In this document: in pieces, positions 52,215-61,172 of the stretch
Position numbering within the stretch: position 1 is the stretch's first letter
Layout: every line of letters starts with the position of its first letter
Made by a program: the position numbers and the translations under genes
Assembly (NCBI RefSeq): GCF_017654315.1
Contig: NZ_CP072203.1
Span: 2,170,001-2,234,000, forward strand
Direction: 5' to 3'
From: Gordonia polyisoprenivorans
GTDB lineage: Bacteria > Actinomycetota > Actinomycetes > Mycobacteriales > Mycobacteriaceae
DNA length: 64,000 nt
The notes under the pieces: model-generated
What the model was told of the DNA's origin: nothing
The model's database searches: none
What the model saw: the letters and a program-made list of their open reading frames with translations, nothing else

Positions 52215-54103
52215 TGAGCACCGCGATCTCCGCTGGGCACCGCCAGATCCTGCGGCTGGCGACGGCGGGCAGCGTCGACGACGGCAAGTCCACATTGATC
52301 GGACGGTTGCTGCACGACACCGGCAGCCTGCCCACTGATCATCTGGCCGGCGTCACCTCCTCCGACGGCGACGTCGACCTGGCCGCATTGTCCGACGGTC
52401 TGCGCGCCGAACGCGAGCAGGGCATCACCATCGACGTCGCCTACCGGTTCTTTGCCAGCGACACACGCAGTTACGTTCTCGCCGACACCCCGGGCCACGA
52501 GCGCTACACCCGCAACACCTTCACCGGGGCGTCCAATGCCCACGTGGCCGTGCTGCTCGTCGACGCCCGCCACGGTGTGCAACGCCAGACCCGCCGCCAC
52601 GCCCGGATCGCGACCCTGGTCGGGGTGCCGCACGTGATCGCCGCGGTGAACAAGATCGACCTGGTCGACTACTCACAGCAGCGCTTCGGTGAGTTGCAGG
52701 ACGAATTGACCGAACTCGCAGTGCAATTGGGGATCGGTGAGATCACGGCGATCCCGGTGGCCGCCACCCTCGGCGACAATGTGGTCCACCGCTCGGCCAA
52801 CACGCCGTGGTACGCGGGACCCACCCTGCTGGAGTATCTCGAGGCGGTGGAGCTGGCGGCACCGTCGCCGCAGTCGCGGGAACTTCGGTTGCCGGTGCAG
52901 TGGGTGTCGCGCCCCGGGCCCGACGGAAAGCGGACCTACACCGGCCGCGTGGCCGCGGGCACCCTCGCGCCCGGTGACCCCATCACCGTGCTGCCGTCCG
53001 GGTCGGTCAGCACGGTGACGGCGGTGGACACCCTCGACCCCCAGCGGCCCGTCGCGGTCGCCGGGCTGTCGGTGTCGGTGCAGCTCGCCGACGAGATCGA
53101 CGTCGGCCGTGGCGATGTCATCATCAGCGGCGCGCCCGACGCACACCTGCCGGTCTCGGCCCGAGAACTCTCGGCCACATTGTGCTGGCTGTCGTCGGCG
53201 CCTCTGCACGCCGGGGACCGCGTTGCCCTCAAGCAGGGCGCGACCACGGTGCGCGCCACCGTGCAGTCGCTGGAACGACGCCTCGACCCCGAATCGCTAC
53301 TCGAGGTCGTCGGACCAACAGAGTTGGGGCTCAACGACATCGGTACGGTGACGTTGCGGACCTCATCGGTCGTCGTGGCCGACACCTACGCACAGAACCG
53401 CGACACCGGCGCGTTCATCCTCATCGACGAGGCCTCCAACGACACGGTGGCGGCCGGCACGATCCTCGAGGCACGGGAGGTCATTCCGGGCAAGGCGACG
53501 CGCAATGACATCAAGTGGCATCCGAGTTCGCTGCAGCGATCCGAACGGTGGGCCAAGACCGGACAACGCGGGGCGACGGTGTGGCTGACCGGATTACCCG
53601 CGTCGGGCAAGTCGACCGTGGCGGTGGCGCTCGAACGTGAACTGGTCACCCGGACGCGGGTGGCCTATCTCGTCGACGGTGACAACATCCGGCACGGCAT
53701 CTCCGACGACCTCGGTTTCTCACCCGGTGACCGCGCCGAGAACATCAGGCGCGTCGGGCATCTCGCGCGTCTGTTCGCCGACGCCGGGGTCATCGCGATC
53801 GCGTCGATGGTCTCGCCGCTGCACTCCGATCGGGAGATCGCCCGCGAACTGCATCGCGCCGCCGAGCTCGACTTCATCGAGGTACACGTGTCGACGCCGG
53901 TCACCGAGTGCGAACGACGCGACCCCAAGGGTCTCTACGCGCGGGCGCGGCGCGGTGAACTCAAGGGCCTCACCGGGATCGACGCACCCTATGAGAAGCC
54001 GCAATCACCGGATCTGCGTTTCGATACCACCGGTGCCGACATCGACGAACTCGCCGGCCGTGTGCTCGCGCTGCTGGTCGAACGCGGAATCATCGACGAG
54101 TGA
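52214..54103 (+). CDS. cysNC: Bifunctional sulfate adenylyltransferase large subunit / APS kinase
   Basis: The 629-residue protein fuses a CysN GTPase (P-loop GSVDDGKSTLIGRLL near 19, DTPGHERY, NKIDL) to a C-terminal CysC kinase (GLPASGKST near 460, DGDNIRHG). The fusion makes PAPS directly, the donor used by stf0. It ends 18 bases before the convergent serine hydrolase gene. Fused CysNC is the rule in Mycobacteriales. Confidence 0.95.
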   Translation: MSTAISAGHRQILRLATAGSVDDGKSTLIGRLLHDTGSLPTDHLAGVTSSDGDVDLAALSDGLRAEREQGITIDVAYRFFASDTRSYVLADTPGHERYTRNTFTGASNAHVAVLLVDARHGVQRQTRRHARIATLVGVPHVIAAVNKIDLVDYSQQRFGELQDELTELAVQLGIGEITAIPVAATLGDNVVHRSANTPWYAGPTLLEYLEAVELAAPSPQSRELRLPVQWVSRPGPDGKRTYTGRVAAGTLAPGDPITVLPSGSVSTVTAVDTLDPQRPVAVAGLSVSVQLADEIDVGRGDVIISGAPDAHLPVSARELSATLCWLSSAPLHAGDRVALKQGATTVRATVQSLERRLDPESLLEVVGPTELGLNDIGTVTLRTSSVVVADTYAQNRDTGAFILIDEASNDTVAAGTILEAREVIPGKATRNDIKWHPSSLQRSERWAKTGQRGATVWLTGLPASGKSTVAVALERELVTRTRVAYLVDGDNIRHGISDDLGFSPGDRAENIRRVGHLARLFADAGVIAIASMVSPLHSDREIARELHRAAELDFIEVHVSTPVTECERRDPKGLYARARRGELKGLTGIDAPYEKPQSPDLRFDTTGADIDELAGRVLALLVERGIIDE

Positions 54104-54121
54104 TGGCCACCGAGATCGCGC

Positions 54122-55544
54122 TCAGCCCACCCGGTGCGGTGCCTGTGCGGTGAGCGGCGGGCAGGTGATGGCGAAGCAACCCGGGTTGCCCGACAGCGGC
54201 GCACGCAGCGGGGTGTTGCCGCACGACAGTACGGTGCAGTCACCCGGGGCGTCGGGGCCAATGCCGAGTGCGCCGAGGGTGATGTTGGGGTCGGCGAACT
54301 GCATCGGGTCGAGATTCAGGTTCATCGCGGGCAGGTAGGGACCGGGGTCGGGCAGGCGCGGAGAGCGGAAGGCTGCGACCAGCTTCCGGAAGAAGGTGTG
54401 ATAGAGCTCGCTGATCGGGCTGGCGCTGAGATCGGTGGCCGGATCGGGGGATACGTCGCCGAGGAACCCGTTCCAGCTCACCATCAGTCCCAGACTGGGG
54501 ACGATGAAATTGTTCTGCTGCAGGAATCCGACCATCGCGTAGGCGTCGGAGGGCAACCCGGCCAATGGGGCCTGATCGACCGTCTGACGGGACGGGAAGG
54601 ACGGCCCGGTACACGGAGAACTGTTGACCCAGAACAGATACCCGTAACAGTGATTCGTCGGCGAGGGCGTCCGCAACCGCGTGATGTAGTCGGAGTCGAT
54701 GATGCGCTGGGATCGCCATACCCCGTCACCGGCCATCAACAGTCCGAGCCTGGCATAGTCGGCCGGCGGCATGAACAGAAACGCGTAACCGTAGGTGTTC
54801 CCGGACCGGTCACGTGCCCAGTAATAGTCGTGGGCATCGATCCCCAACGGACCGAACAGGTTTCGCTGAGCGAATTGCTGAAGGTCCTCGCCGACGGCCC
54901 GCTGTACGACGTAGGCGAGAAGATCCGGACCGTGCTGGGTGTACTCGAAGAAGGTCCCCGGACGGTGGGTGACCGGCAGCGCAAGAGCCTGTTTCGCGAT
55001 GTTCGGATCCACGTCGAGGCCTGCGGTGACCGCCTCACTGAGGATCGACTGCGACAGGCCGGAGGTCTGGGTGAGGAGATCGGCGACGGTGATCCGTGCA
55101 TGCGCGGCATCGGCCTCTCCCGGCGGGAGATACCGCGATCGATGCATTCAGGTCGAGTCTGTGCTGCGTGTAGGCGATCCCCGCGAGCATCGAGATCACA
55201 CTCTTGGTGGAGCTGAACAGATTCCACGGCACATCGCCGGTGACTTCGTTCAGCGGTCCACTGCCGATCAAGCAGTTGTTGCGGAAGACCTGGATGTGCG
55301 TGCGCATCCGGGACGCGGCGAAGGCGATGGCGTCGTCGAGACCGGCCTTGTCCACCCCGAGACGCTCGGGTGCCATCACGGTCGGCTGTGCACCGGCCGG
55401 CTGTGCACACGAGGCCAGTGGCGGTGGGGCGGCCGCTGCCGGAGCGCGGGTGCCCACCATCGCGGTCACCGAGGCCACCACCGCGAGCACGACGACAAGC
55501 ACATTCACGAAGAACTTCCGCGAAACCCGCGTTTCGGACACCAT
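54122..55544 (-). pseudogene. Secreted serine hydrolase (beta-lactamase/class C PBP type), frameshifted
   Basis: The N-terminal part from ATG 55544 has a signal peptide (KFFVNVLVVVLAVVASV..., cleavage near AAAAP) and the catalytic SSTKSV (Ser-x-x-Lys). It runs to LDLNASI, and the continuation RYLPPGEADAAHARITVADLLTQ is in another frame. The break lies at about 55133-55142, where the minus strand GCATCGATCGCGGTAT looks like the loss of two bases from a GATCGATCGG-type stretch. Rejoined, about 474 residues with YGYLFWV and other family segments. Recent pseudogene or sequencing error. Converges on cysNC. Confidence 0.72.
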
Positions 55545-55647
55545 CTCACCCCTGAACCCGACTGCACCGATATCGCAGTCTGGCACAGGCCATGCATCGA
55601 CCGCGGCCGAACAGGCAAGCCGATGTGGCAGAGCAGAAGGCGCAGGC

Positions 55648-56943
55648 TCAGCCCTGGTAGCCGAACATCTTCTTGCCGTACCAGTCACCGATCTCGGTCA
55701 GGCCCGGTGGGACCGCGAACAGCGAACTGGAGATCGGGGAGATGTACTCGTTGAGGGCATCCTGGGCCAGGTTGTTCTGGATGCGGGCGAACTGATCGTG
55801 GGCGTTCTTCTGGTAGGCGATGAAGAACAGACCGGCCGACAGCGTGCCGGTGCGAGTGTCGATCCCGTCGGTGAAGTTGTACCCGCGGCGCAGGAGCTGG
55901 GCACCGCCGTTGCTGTCGGGGTGGGCCAGGCGCACGTGAGAGAAGCGGTCGATCTTGGTGCGGCCGTCAGTTCCCTTGACCGTGAAGTTCAAATCGGTGA
56001 ACTCGCCGCCACCGGACAGTGGTGCGCCGGAATCCTTGGTGCGCCCGAAGATCCGTTCCTGATCGGAGATGTCGTCGGAATCCCAGGCCTCGATGTGCAT
56101 GCGGATCTTGCGGGTGACGAGGTAACTGCCGCCCTTCATCCACGGCTGGTCGGTCTCGTCGCCGACCCACACCCATTTGTCGGCGACGGCCGGCTCCTCG
56201 GCCTTGATGTTGGCCGTTCCGTCCTTGAAGCCCAACAGATTTCGTGGCGTCACCTGGTCGGTGCTGGTCGCCGAAGCGCGGCCGAACCCTTCCTGCAGCC
56301 ACCGCAGGGTGACCACGCTGCGCCCGATGCGGGCGAGGTTGCGCACGGCGTGGAAGGCCACCTGTGGGTCCTCGGAGCAGGCCTGCACGCAGATGTCACC
56401 GCCACTGATGGACGGGTCGATGGTGGTGTCGACGGCCAACTGGCCCAGAGGTTTCAGTGCCGCGGGCATCTTGGCGCCCAGGCCCAGCCGGTCGTCGAAG
56501 AAACTCGGCCCGAATCCCACGGTGATGGTGAGACGGTTGGGGCCCAGGTCGAACGCCTCTCCGGTGTCGGCAGGAGGTGCCATCGGGCGCGACTCGACCG
56601 GACCGACCGGTTTGCCCTGGGCGAGCAGGCTTGCCGCCGCAGCCCACCGCGCCATCATCGTCTCGACCTGTGCGACCGTCGTCGGTTTGAGATCGAACGC
56701 GGCGAACACGAGTGAATTCTGTTGGCGTGTGGTGATGCCGGCCTGGTGCTCGCCGTAGAACTCCACGGTCTCGGTGGCCGGATCGCTGCTTTCGTTGCCG
56801 GTGGCGGCGTAGGTGATCCCCGCGCCCGCGGCACCACCGACAGCCAAGCCGGCACCGGCGATGCCGGCGCCGGTGAGGAACCCTCGTCGGTTCACCCGGC
56901 CCCGTTTCTGCGCTGTGGGTTCTGGCGTGTCGGTGGTGCTCAT
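55648..56943 (-). CDS. efeB: Dye-decolourising peroxidase of the Efe iron system, Tat-exported
   Basis: A 431-residue heme peroxidase with a Tat signal (NRRGFLTGAG) and the DyP pattern: GFKDGTAN (with the conserved Asp), later FSHVRLAHPD with the heme-ligand His candidate, and FFIAYQKNA. It acts outside the membrane in EfeUOB ferrous iron uptake or heme iron release. Last gene of the efeU-efeO-efeB operon, 43 bases after efeO. Confidence 0.9.
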   Translation of the reverse strand: MSTTDTPEPTAQKRGRVNRRGFLTGAGIAGAGLAVGGAAGAGITYAATGNESSDPATETVEFYGEHQAGITTRQQNSLVFAAFDLKPTTVAQVETMMARWAAAASLLAQGKPVGPVESRPMAPPADTGEAFDLGPNRLTITVGFGPSFFDDRLGLGAKMPAALKPLGQLAVDTTIDPSISGGDICVQACSEDPQVAFHAVRNLARIGRSVVTLRWLQEGFGRASATSTDQVTPRNLLGFKDGTANIKAEEPAVADKWVWVGDETDQPWMKGGSYLVTRKIRMHIEAWDSDDISDQERIFGRTKDSGAPLSGGGEFTDLNFTVKGTDGRTKIDRFSHVRLAHPDSNGGAQLLRRGYNFTDGIDTRTGTLSAGLFFIAYQKNAHDQFARIQNNLAQDALNEYISPISSSLFAVPPGLTEIGDWYGKKMFGYQG

Positions 56944-56986
56944 GGGGTGTCGAATTCTCCTGTGATGCGGTGCCGGGGCGGTGCCG

Positions 56987-58180
56987 TCAGCTGGCGGCGG
57001 CGATCTTTCCGCCGGCCTGCGACAGCGGATCCTTGACCGCGATGATGGCTGCGGCCATATCCCGCTTCTGCTGTTCGGTCACGTCGTTGAACGGCTTGAA
57101 TCCGCCGGGCCCGTTGGGATCCCGGAAGCTGTCGATCAGCGAGTCGACGCGGTCGAAGGCCTGCTGGATCGTCGTCGTCAACTGCGGATCGATCTCGTTG
57201 AGGGCGGGCTTGACGATGGCGAACGCCTGCTGGCTGCCCTCGATGTTGGCCTGCATGTCGACGAAGTCGATATGCGAGTAGGACTCTTCCTCACCGGTCA
57301 GCTTGCTGGTGGACACCTCGTCGAGGAGGTCACCGGCACCGTTGATGATGTCGGCGGGCTTGACGGTGAACGAGGGCTCGTTGACCAGGCGCTGCAGATC
57401 CTTGACGTTCGTCAGGAGGGTGGCCGCGACCGGCTTCATCCCGTCGAGGTTGCCGGCCTCCCACAGTTGCTTCTCGATGACGTGGAAGCCCTGCCAGGTG
57501 TCGCCGGGGCCCAGGGCGTCCGGGCGGGCGTCGATGGCGACGTCGAGGTTCACCGCGTTGTCGGTCGAGCAGTCCGAAGCGCCGTTGGCACAGAAGGATC
57601 CGGCGATCGGCTCGATGCGCTCGTAGTACGGGCGGGCCTTGATGTAGGCGTCCTTGGCGGCGACGACATCACCGGCGTTGACGGCGTCGACGAGGGTTTG
57701 GGTCGCCGTGGTCAGACTGTTCACCTGGGTGACCACATATTGCTTGTACTCGGCCGCGGCCGCGTTGAGCTGGTCGGCGACGCTACCGGTGGCCTTGGTG
57801 GCCGTGCCGGTGACGGTGAAGGTGGTCTTCTCGTTGGTCGCGCCCGGGCAGTAGATCTCGTAGGTGCCGCCATCGAGCTTGTGGGAGAACGACGTTGCCG
57901 CCATACCCGGCGCGATGTTCTCGCGCTCGGCGAGGATCTTGCCGTCCTGCAACAGCTCCACCTCGCTGACCGCCGCCGCGTTGGTGTTCTTGATCTCGAA
58001 GGTGATCGGCCCGGCGTCGACCTTGTCGGGGGTGACCTTGCAGCCGTCGTTGGTCATCTCGACGGTGACGGTCTTCGTCGCACTCGACGAATCGCCGTCG
58101 TCGCTGCTGCTGCTGCAGGCGGCCACACCTACGATGGCCACGGCGGTCGCCGACACGGCAACCAGTCTGGAAGCCCTCAT
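56987..58180 (-). CDS. efeO: Iron uptake lipoprotein of the Efe system
   Basis: A 397-residue extracytoplasmic protein with a lipoprotein signal (lipobox GVAAC), an N-terminal cupredoxin-like domain (about 35-125) and an imelysin/M75 domain with the HVIEKQLW (HxxE) motif near 232. It presents iron to EfeU. ATG 58180 overlaps the efeU stop by four bases. Confidence 0.9.
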   Translation of the reverse strand: MRASRLVAVSATAVAIVGVAACSSSSDDGDSSSATKTVTVEMTNDGCKVTPDKVDAGPITFEIKNTNAAAVSEVELLQDGKILAERENIAPGMAATSFSHKLDGGTYEIYCPGATNEKTTFTVTGTATKATGSVADQLNAAAAEYKQYVVTQVNSLTTATQTLVDAVNAGDVVAAKDAYIKARPYYERIEPIAGSFCANGASDCSTDNAVNLDVAIDARPDALGPGDTWQGFHVIEKQLWEAGNLDGMKPVAATLLTNVKDLQRLVNEPSFTVKPADIINGAGDLLDEVSTSKLTGEEESYSHIDFVDMQANIEGSQQAFAIVKPALNEIDPQLTTTIQQAFDRVDSLIDSFRDPNGPGGFKPFNDVTEQQKRDMAAAIIAVKDPLSQAGGKIAAAS

Positions 58181-59904
58181 CGGGTTCTCTCCTTTTTCTC
58201 GGGCGGCGCCACCACGGCGGCCGGGTCCACATCCGGGGTCACGTCGGGTCCCGAGGGCTCCGATGTGGTCGGGTCACCGCCCCCGGACACCGGGGCTGAC
58301 GGTGCCGATGGGGTCGGTCGACGGCGCGACGCCATCGCGAGAAGCGCCGCGAGCACGGCCAGTACCGCTGCGATGACGGTGAGGGTCAGCGGGACCGTCA
58401 CGCCTCGCGAATGATGGCGATTGAGCTGATCATTCGCGGCCCCGAGCGCGGTGAGGTCGGCGGCGGTGGGCTGATGTCCGGTCTCGAACGTGGCGACCTT
58501 GCCGAGCACGACCGCCGACCCTTGTTCCGGGGTGGCCGTCGCGGTGATCGCGTAGCGCACATCGGCGGCGAGCGGGCGGTCGAAATACGGATCGACCGAG
58601 ACGGTCACCGAGGCGCTGACGACGTAGACCACCGGCGCGGACTCACCGAACCGGCGGGTGTCCAGACCCACCGGCAGACGTCCGCCATTGCCGGCGACGA
58701 TCTGGGCGACGCTCACCCGCGTCGGAGCGCCCGGTACCAAGGCGGTGATCGGCAGGTTCGGGGTGACGACCTGGTCGAAGGTCGGCGCGGACAGGCTGCC
58801 GAACGTGGTCGTCTCACCCCCGGACAGTCGTTCGAGGGGGGTCGTGACGGCGCCGCTGGTCAGCACTCCGGTCGCGGAGTCGGCGCCTGCCTTCGACACC
58901 GACACCGAGACGTCCGCGGGTACCTGCACCGTCGTGCCGGACAGGATGCCGCTGGTGGTCGGAGACCCGGTGGACGGCGTCGCCAGCGTCGACGACGGCA
59001 GCGCGGGGGTGGCCGGCGCGGTGAGGAACACGACGAGCGCGGCGATTGCGAGCACTGCGGCGCAGGCTCCGGTGGCGATCGCGGCGAGACGCCGCGGGAA
59101 TGCGCGCCCGGCCGGCCACAGGACGATCGTGCCGACCACCAGCACGTAGATCAGCCAGCCGAGGACCTCGATGAGCACCGGTTTGGGTTGTAACCCGAGC
59201 ACACCGGTCAGCAACGACGACTGCACCGAACCTGGCCGCACCAACCAACTCAGGTCGACGACCTGCTGTTGTCCGATGTCGAGCCATCCGGCCTCGTGGG
59301 CGGTGTGCAGGGCCGTCATCACCAGTCCGGCGGCGACGAGTACCAGCAACAAGCCGGTGATCTTGAAGAAGCGGGCGAGATTGATGTGGACCCCGCCGCG
59401 GTAGATGCCGTATCCCAGTGCCACCGCGATGGCGATGCCGAGGATCGCCCCGGCCGCCGAGGGCACAGCGTTGCCGCTGGCGTTGAACGCCGCGACGAGG
59501 AAGACGGCGGTCTCGAGCCCTTCGCGCAGCACCGCCAGGAACGCCATCAGCACGAAGGCGAACGCCGACCCGTTGGCCATCGCCTCGGATGCGGCGGATT
59601 CCAAGTCCCCCTTGAGGTCTCGGGAATGCTCGCGCATCCAGACGATCATGTAGGTGACCATCGCGACCGCGATGGCACCGATGACCGTTTCCAGGGCTTC
59701 CTGCTGCTGTTGGGGCAGATCGCGGGAAAGCACCTCCAGGCCGATCGCCACGGCGACGCAGATGAGGACCGCGACGATCACGCCGATCCACATCCAGCGC
59801 AGCGCGTCACGGCGTTGCTGGCGCCGCAGGAATGCGGCGATGATCCCGACGATGAGGGCTGCTTCGAGGCCTTCGCGGAGGCCGATGATCAGGGTTGCGA
59901 GCAT
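58177..59904 (-). CDS. efeU: Iron permease of the Efe system with long extracytoplasmic insert
   Basis: An FTR1-type permease. The two iron-binding REGLE motifs are at about residues 10 and 128, in a seven-helix N-terminal part (1-290). About 285 further residues follow: a Ser/Thr/Pro-rich and beta-rich extracytoplasmic part (about 300-495), one more helix and a cytoplasmic Pro-rich tail, giving 575 residues against about 280 for E. coli EfeU. First gene of the operon. An IdeR-like box lies about 190 bases upstream. Confidence 0.88.
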   Translation of the reverse strand: MLATLIIGLREGLEAALIVGIIAAFLRRQQRRDALRWMWIGVIVAVLICVAVAIGLEVLSRDLPQQQQEALETVIGAIAVAMVTYMIVWMREHSRDLKGDLESAASEAMANGSAFAFVLMAFLAVLREGLETAVFLVAAFNASGNAVPSAAGAILGIAIAVALGYGIYRGGVHINLARFFKITGLLLVLVAAGLVMTALHTAHEAGWLDIGQQQVVDLSWLVRPGSVQSSLLTGVLGLQPKPVLIEVLGWLIYVLVVGTIVLWPAGRAFPRRLAAIATGACAAVLAIAALVVFLTAPATPALPSSTLATPSTGSPTTSGILSGTTVQVPADVSVSVSKAGADSATGVLTSGAVTTPLERLSGGETTTFGSLSAPTFDQVVTPNLPITALVPGAPTRVSVAQIVAGNGGRLPVGLDTRRFGESAPVVYVVSASVTVSVDPYFDRPLAADVRYAITATATPEQGSAVVLGKVATFETGHQPTAADLTALGAANDQLNRHHSRGVTVPLTLTVIAAVLAVLAALLAMASRRRPTPSAPSAPVSGGGDPTTSEPSGPDVTPDVDPAAVVAPPEKKERTR

Positions 59905-60093
59905 TGTTGCCCCCGCTCCATGCGATGCGGACGATGCGGCATGCTGCCGGAAATGCCCGTTTCCTCGGCTTCTGGACGGGCGGTGGCATCACGGTCGTCG
60001 ACCGTGAACTGCGAGGGCGTTATGCCCGCCACCAGCTCCATATGCGGCTTTCTTTCTCCAGTGCACACCGTGTTCCGCGCCGTGCGACGCAGT

Positions 60094-60112
60094 GTTGGTG
60101 AGGCTAACCGAC
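60094..60112 (-). promoter_or_regulatory. IdeR/DtxR-type iron box upstream of efeUOB
   Basis: The 19 bases GTTGGTGAGGCTAACCGAC match the IdeR consensus TTAGGTTAGGCTAACCTAA at 14 of 19 positions, best in the AGGCTAACC core. A TANNNT element on the minus strand (TACTGT, about 60115-60120) is adjacent. The distance to efeU (about 190 bases) implies a long leader or another promoter nearer the gene. Confidence 0.5.
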
Positions 60113-60223
60113 GACAGTATGCCCTTTCCTCGGGAACCGGACACGCTTGGGTGGAGTTGAGAACAATGTCGGGCTTCGACGCGTCGACGAGTGGAGTCCG
60201 GCGTCGGGGATGTGTCACCCTGT

Positions 60224-60295
60224 GTCGTTCGTGCGGTCGTCGTCGTTCGTGCGGTCATCGTCGTTCGTGTGGTCATCGTCGTTCGTGTGGTCATC
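60224..60295 (+). repeat. Four-copy 18-bp tandem repeat upstream of the LpqU-like gene
   Basis: GTCGTTCGTGYGGTC recurs at 60224, 60242, 60260 and 60278, exactly 18 bases apart (copies 3 and 4 nearly identical). It lies in the divergent gap between efeU and the lipoprotein gene, closer to the latter. Confidence 0.8.
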
Positions 60296-60351
60296 GGGGA
60301 GAGGCCGACAACGAGGTGCAATACGCGTGGTCCACACGCGCAGGAGGGGTA

Positions 60352-61119
60352 GTGAGGGTGCAAGCGGGTAGGGGCGCGCGTCAGTATCGCACGCTGATCG
60401 TCGTCGCGATCGCTGCGGTCGTCGGATCGATGACCCTGACGAGTTGTCTCGACATCGGTTCACTGAACCGACCCGACATCCCCGACGGCATCCCGCCCGC
60501 GCCCGGCGTCCAGCAGCCCTACATCGACATCGACCAGCCGGGCCGGACCGCCGACGCCATGGCCGACTGGGCTCGTCCGATCGCCGAGGGCACCGGCATC
60601 CCGCTGATCTCCCTCGAGGCATACGGCAACGCCGCCGAGATCCAACGCCAACAGCATCCCGAGTGCGGGCTCGCGTGGACGACCCTCGCCGGCATCGCCG
60701 GTGTGGAAAGCAAACACGGCACCTACCGAGGCGCGCATATCGCCGCCAATGGTGATGTGTCGCCGCCGATTCGGGGAGTGCCGCTCGACGGCACCCGCGG
60801 CAACATGGAGATCCCCGACACCGACCACGGCCGGCTCGACGGTGACGCCACCCACGACCGTGCGATGGGGCCCTTCCAGTTCATCCCGCAGACCTGGGAG
60901 CGTTATGGCGTCGACGCCAACGGTGACGGCAAGGCCGACCCGGACAACATCGACGATGCGGCGCTGTCGGCGGCCCGCTACCTGTGCGTCTCCTCCGGCG
61001 GAGACCTGACCACCGCGGCCGGCTGGGAGAAGGCGGTCAAGGTCTACAACAACTCGATGGCCTACGTCATCGACGTCCGCAATCACGCCAACGCCTACTC
61101 CGTCAACGTCCGCTACTGA
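60352..61119 (+). CDS. LpqU-like lipoprotein with lytic transglycosylase domain
   Basis: A 255-residue precursor with a lipobox (LTSC) after a hydrophobic segment, then a soluble lytic murein transglycosylase-like domain. GIAGVESKHGTY carries the catalytic Glu near 118, and MGPFQFIPQTWERYG and AARYLC follow as in the family. It should cleave peptidoglycan at the cell surface. Gene order mazG ... this gene - eno - ftsB matches Rv1021-Rv1024, where Rv1022 is LpqU. GTG 60352 has AGGAGG 4 bases upstream; GTG 60358 is the alternative. Confidence 0.85.
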   Translation: MRVQAGRGARQYRTLIVVAIAAVVGSMTLTSCLDIGSLNRPDIPDGIPPAPGVQQPYIDIDQPGRTADAMADWARPIAEGTGIPLISLEAYGNAAEIQRQQHPECGLAWTTLAGIAGVESKHGTYRGAHIAANGDVSPPIRGVPLDGTRGNMEIPDTDHGRLDGDATHDRAMGPFQFIPQTWERYGVDANGDGKADPDNIDDAALSAARYLCVSSGGDLTTAAGWEKAVKVYNNSMAYVIDVRNHANAYSVNVRY

Positions 61120-61134
61120 CGTCGGGGTCCCTGG

Positions 61135-61170
61135 CGCAAAGCCATCGCAGAAGAATCGGGAGACATGCCC
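61135..61170. repeat. 36-bp tail copy of the palindromic element
   Basis: These 36 bases are identical to the right end of the full copy (61296-61331), CGCAAAGCCATCGCAG...GACATGCCC. Only TT separates the tail from the start of the full element at 61173, so this looks like the remains of a tandem or nested insertion. Confidence 0.8.
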
Positions 61171-61172
61171 TT

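Noticed and set aside
60113..60351. Possible riboswitch (for example a cyclic di-AMP type) before the cell-wall lytic enzyme gene
   Set aside because: No conserved riboswitch core was recognised; the region is dominated by the 18-bp repeat.
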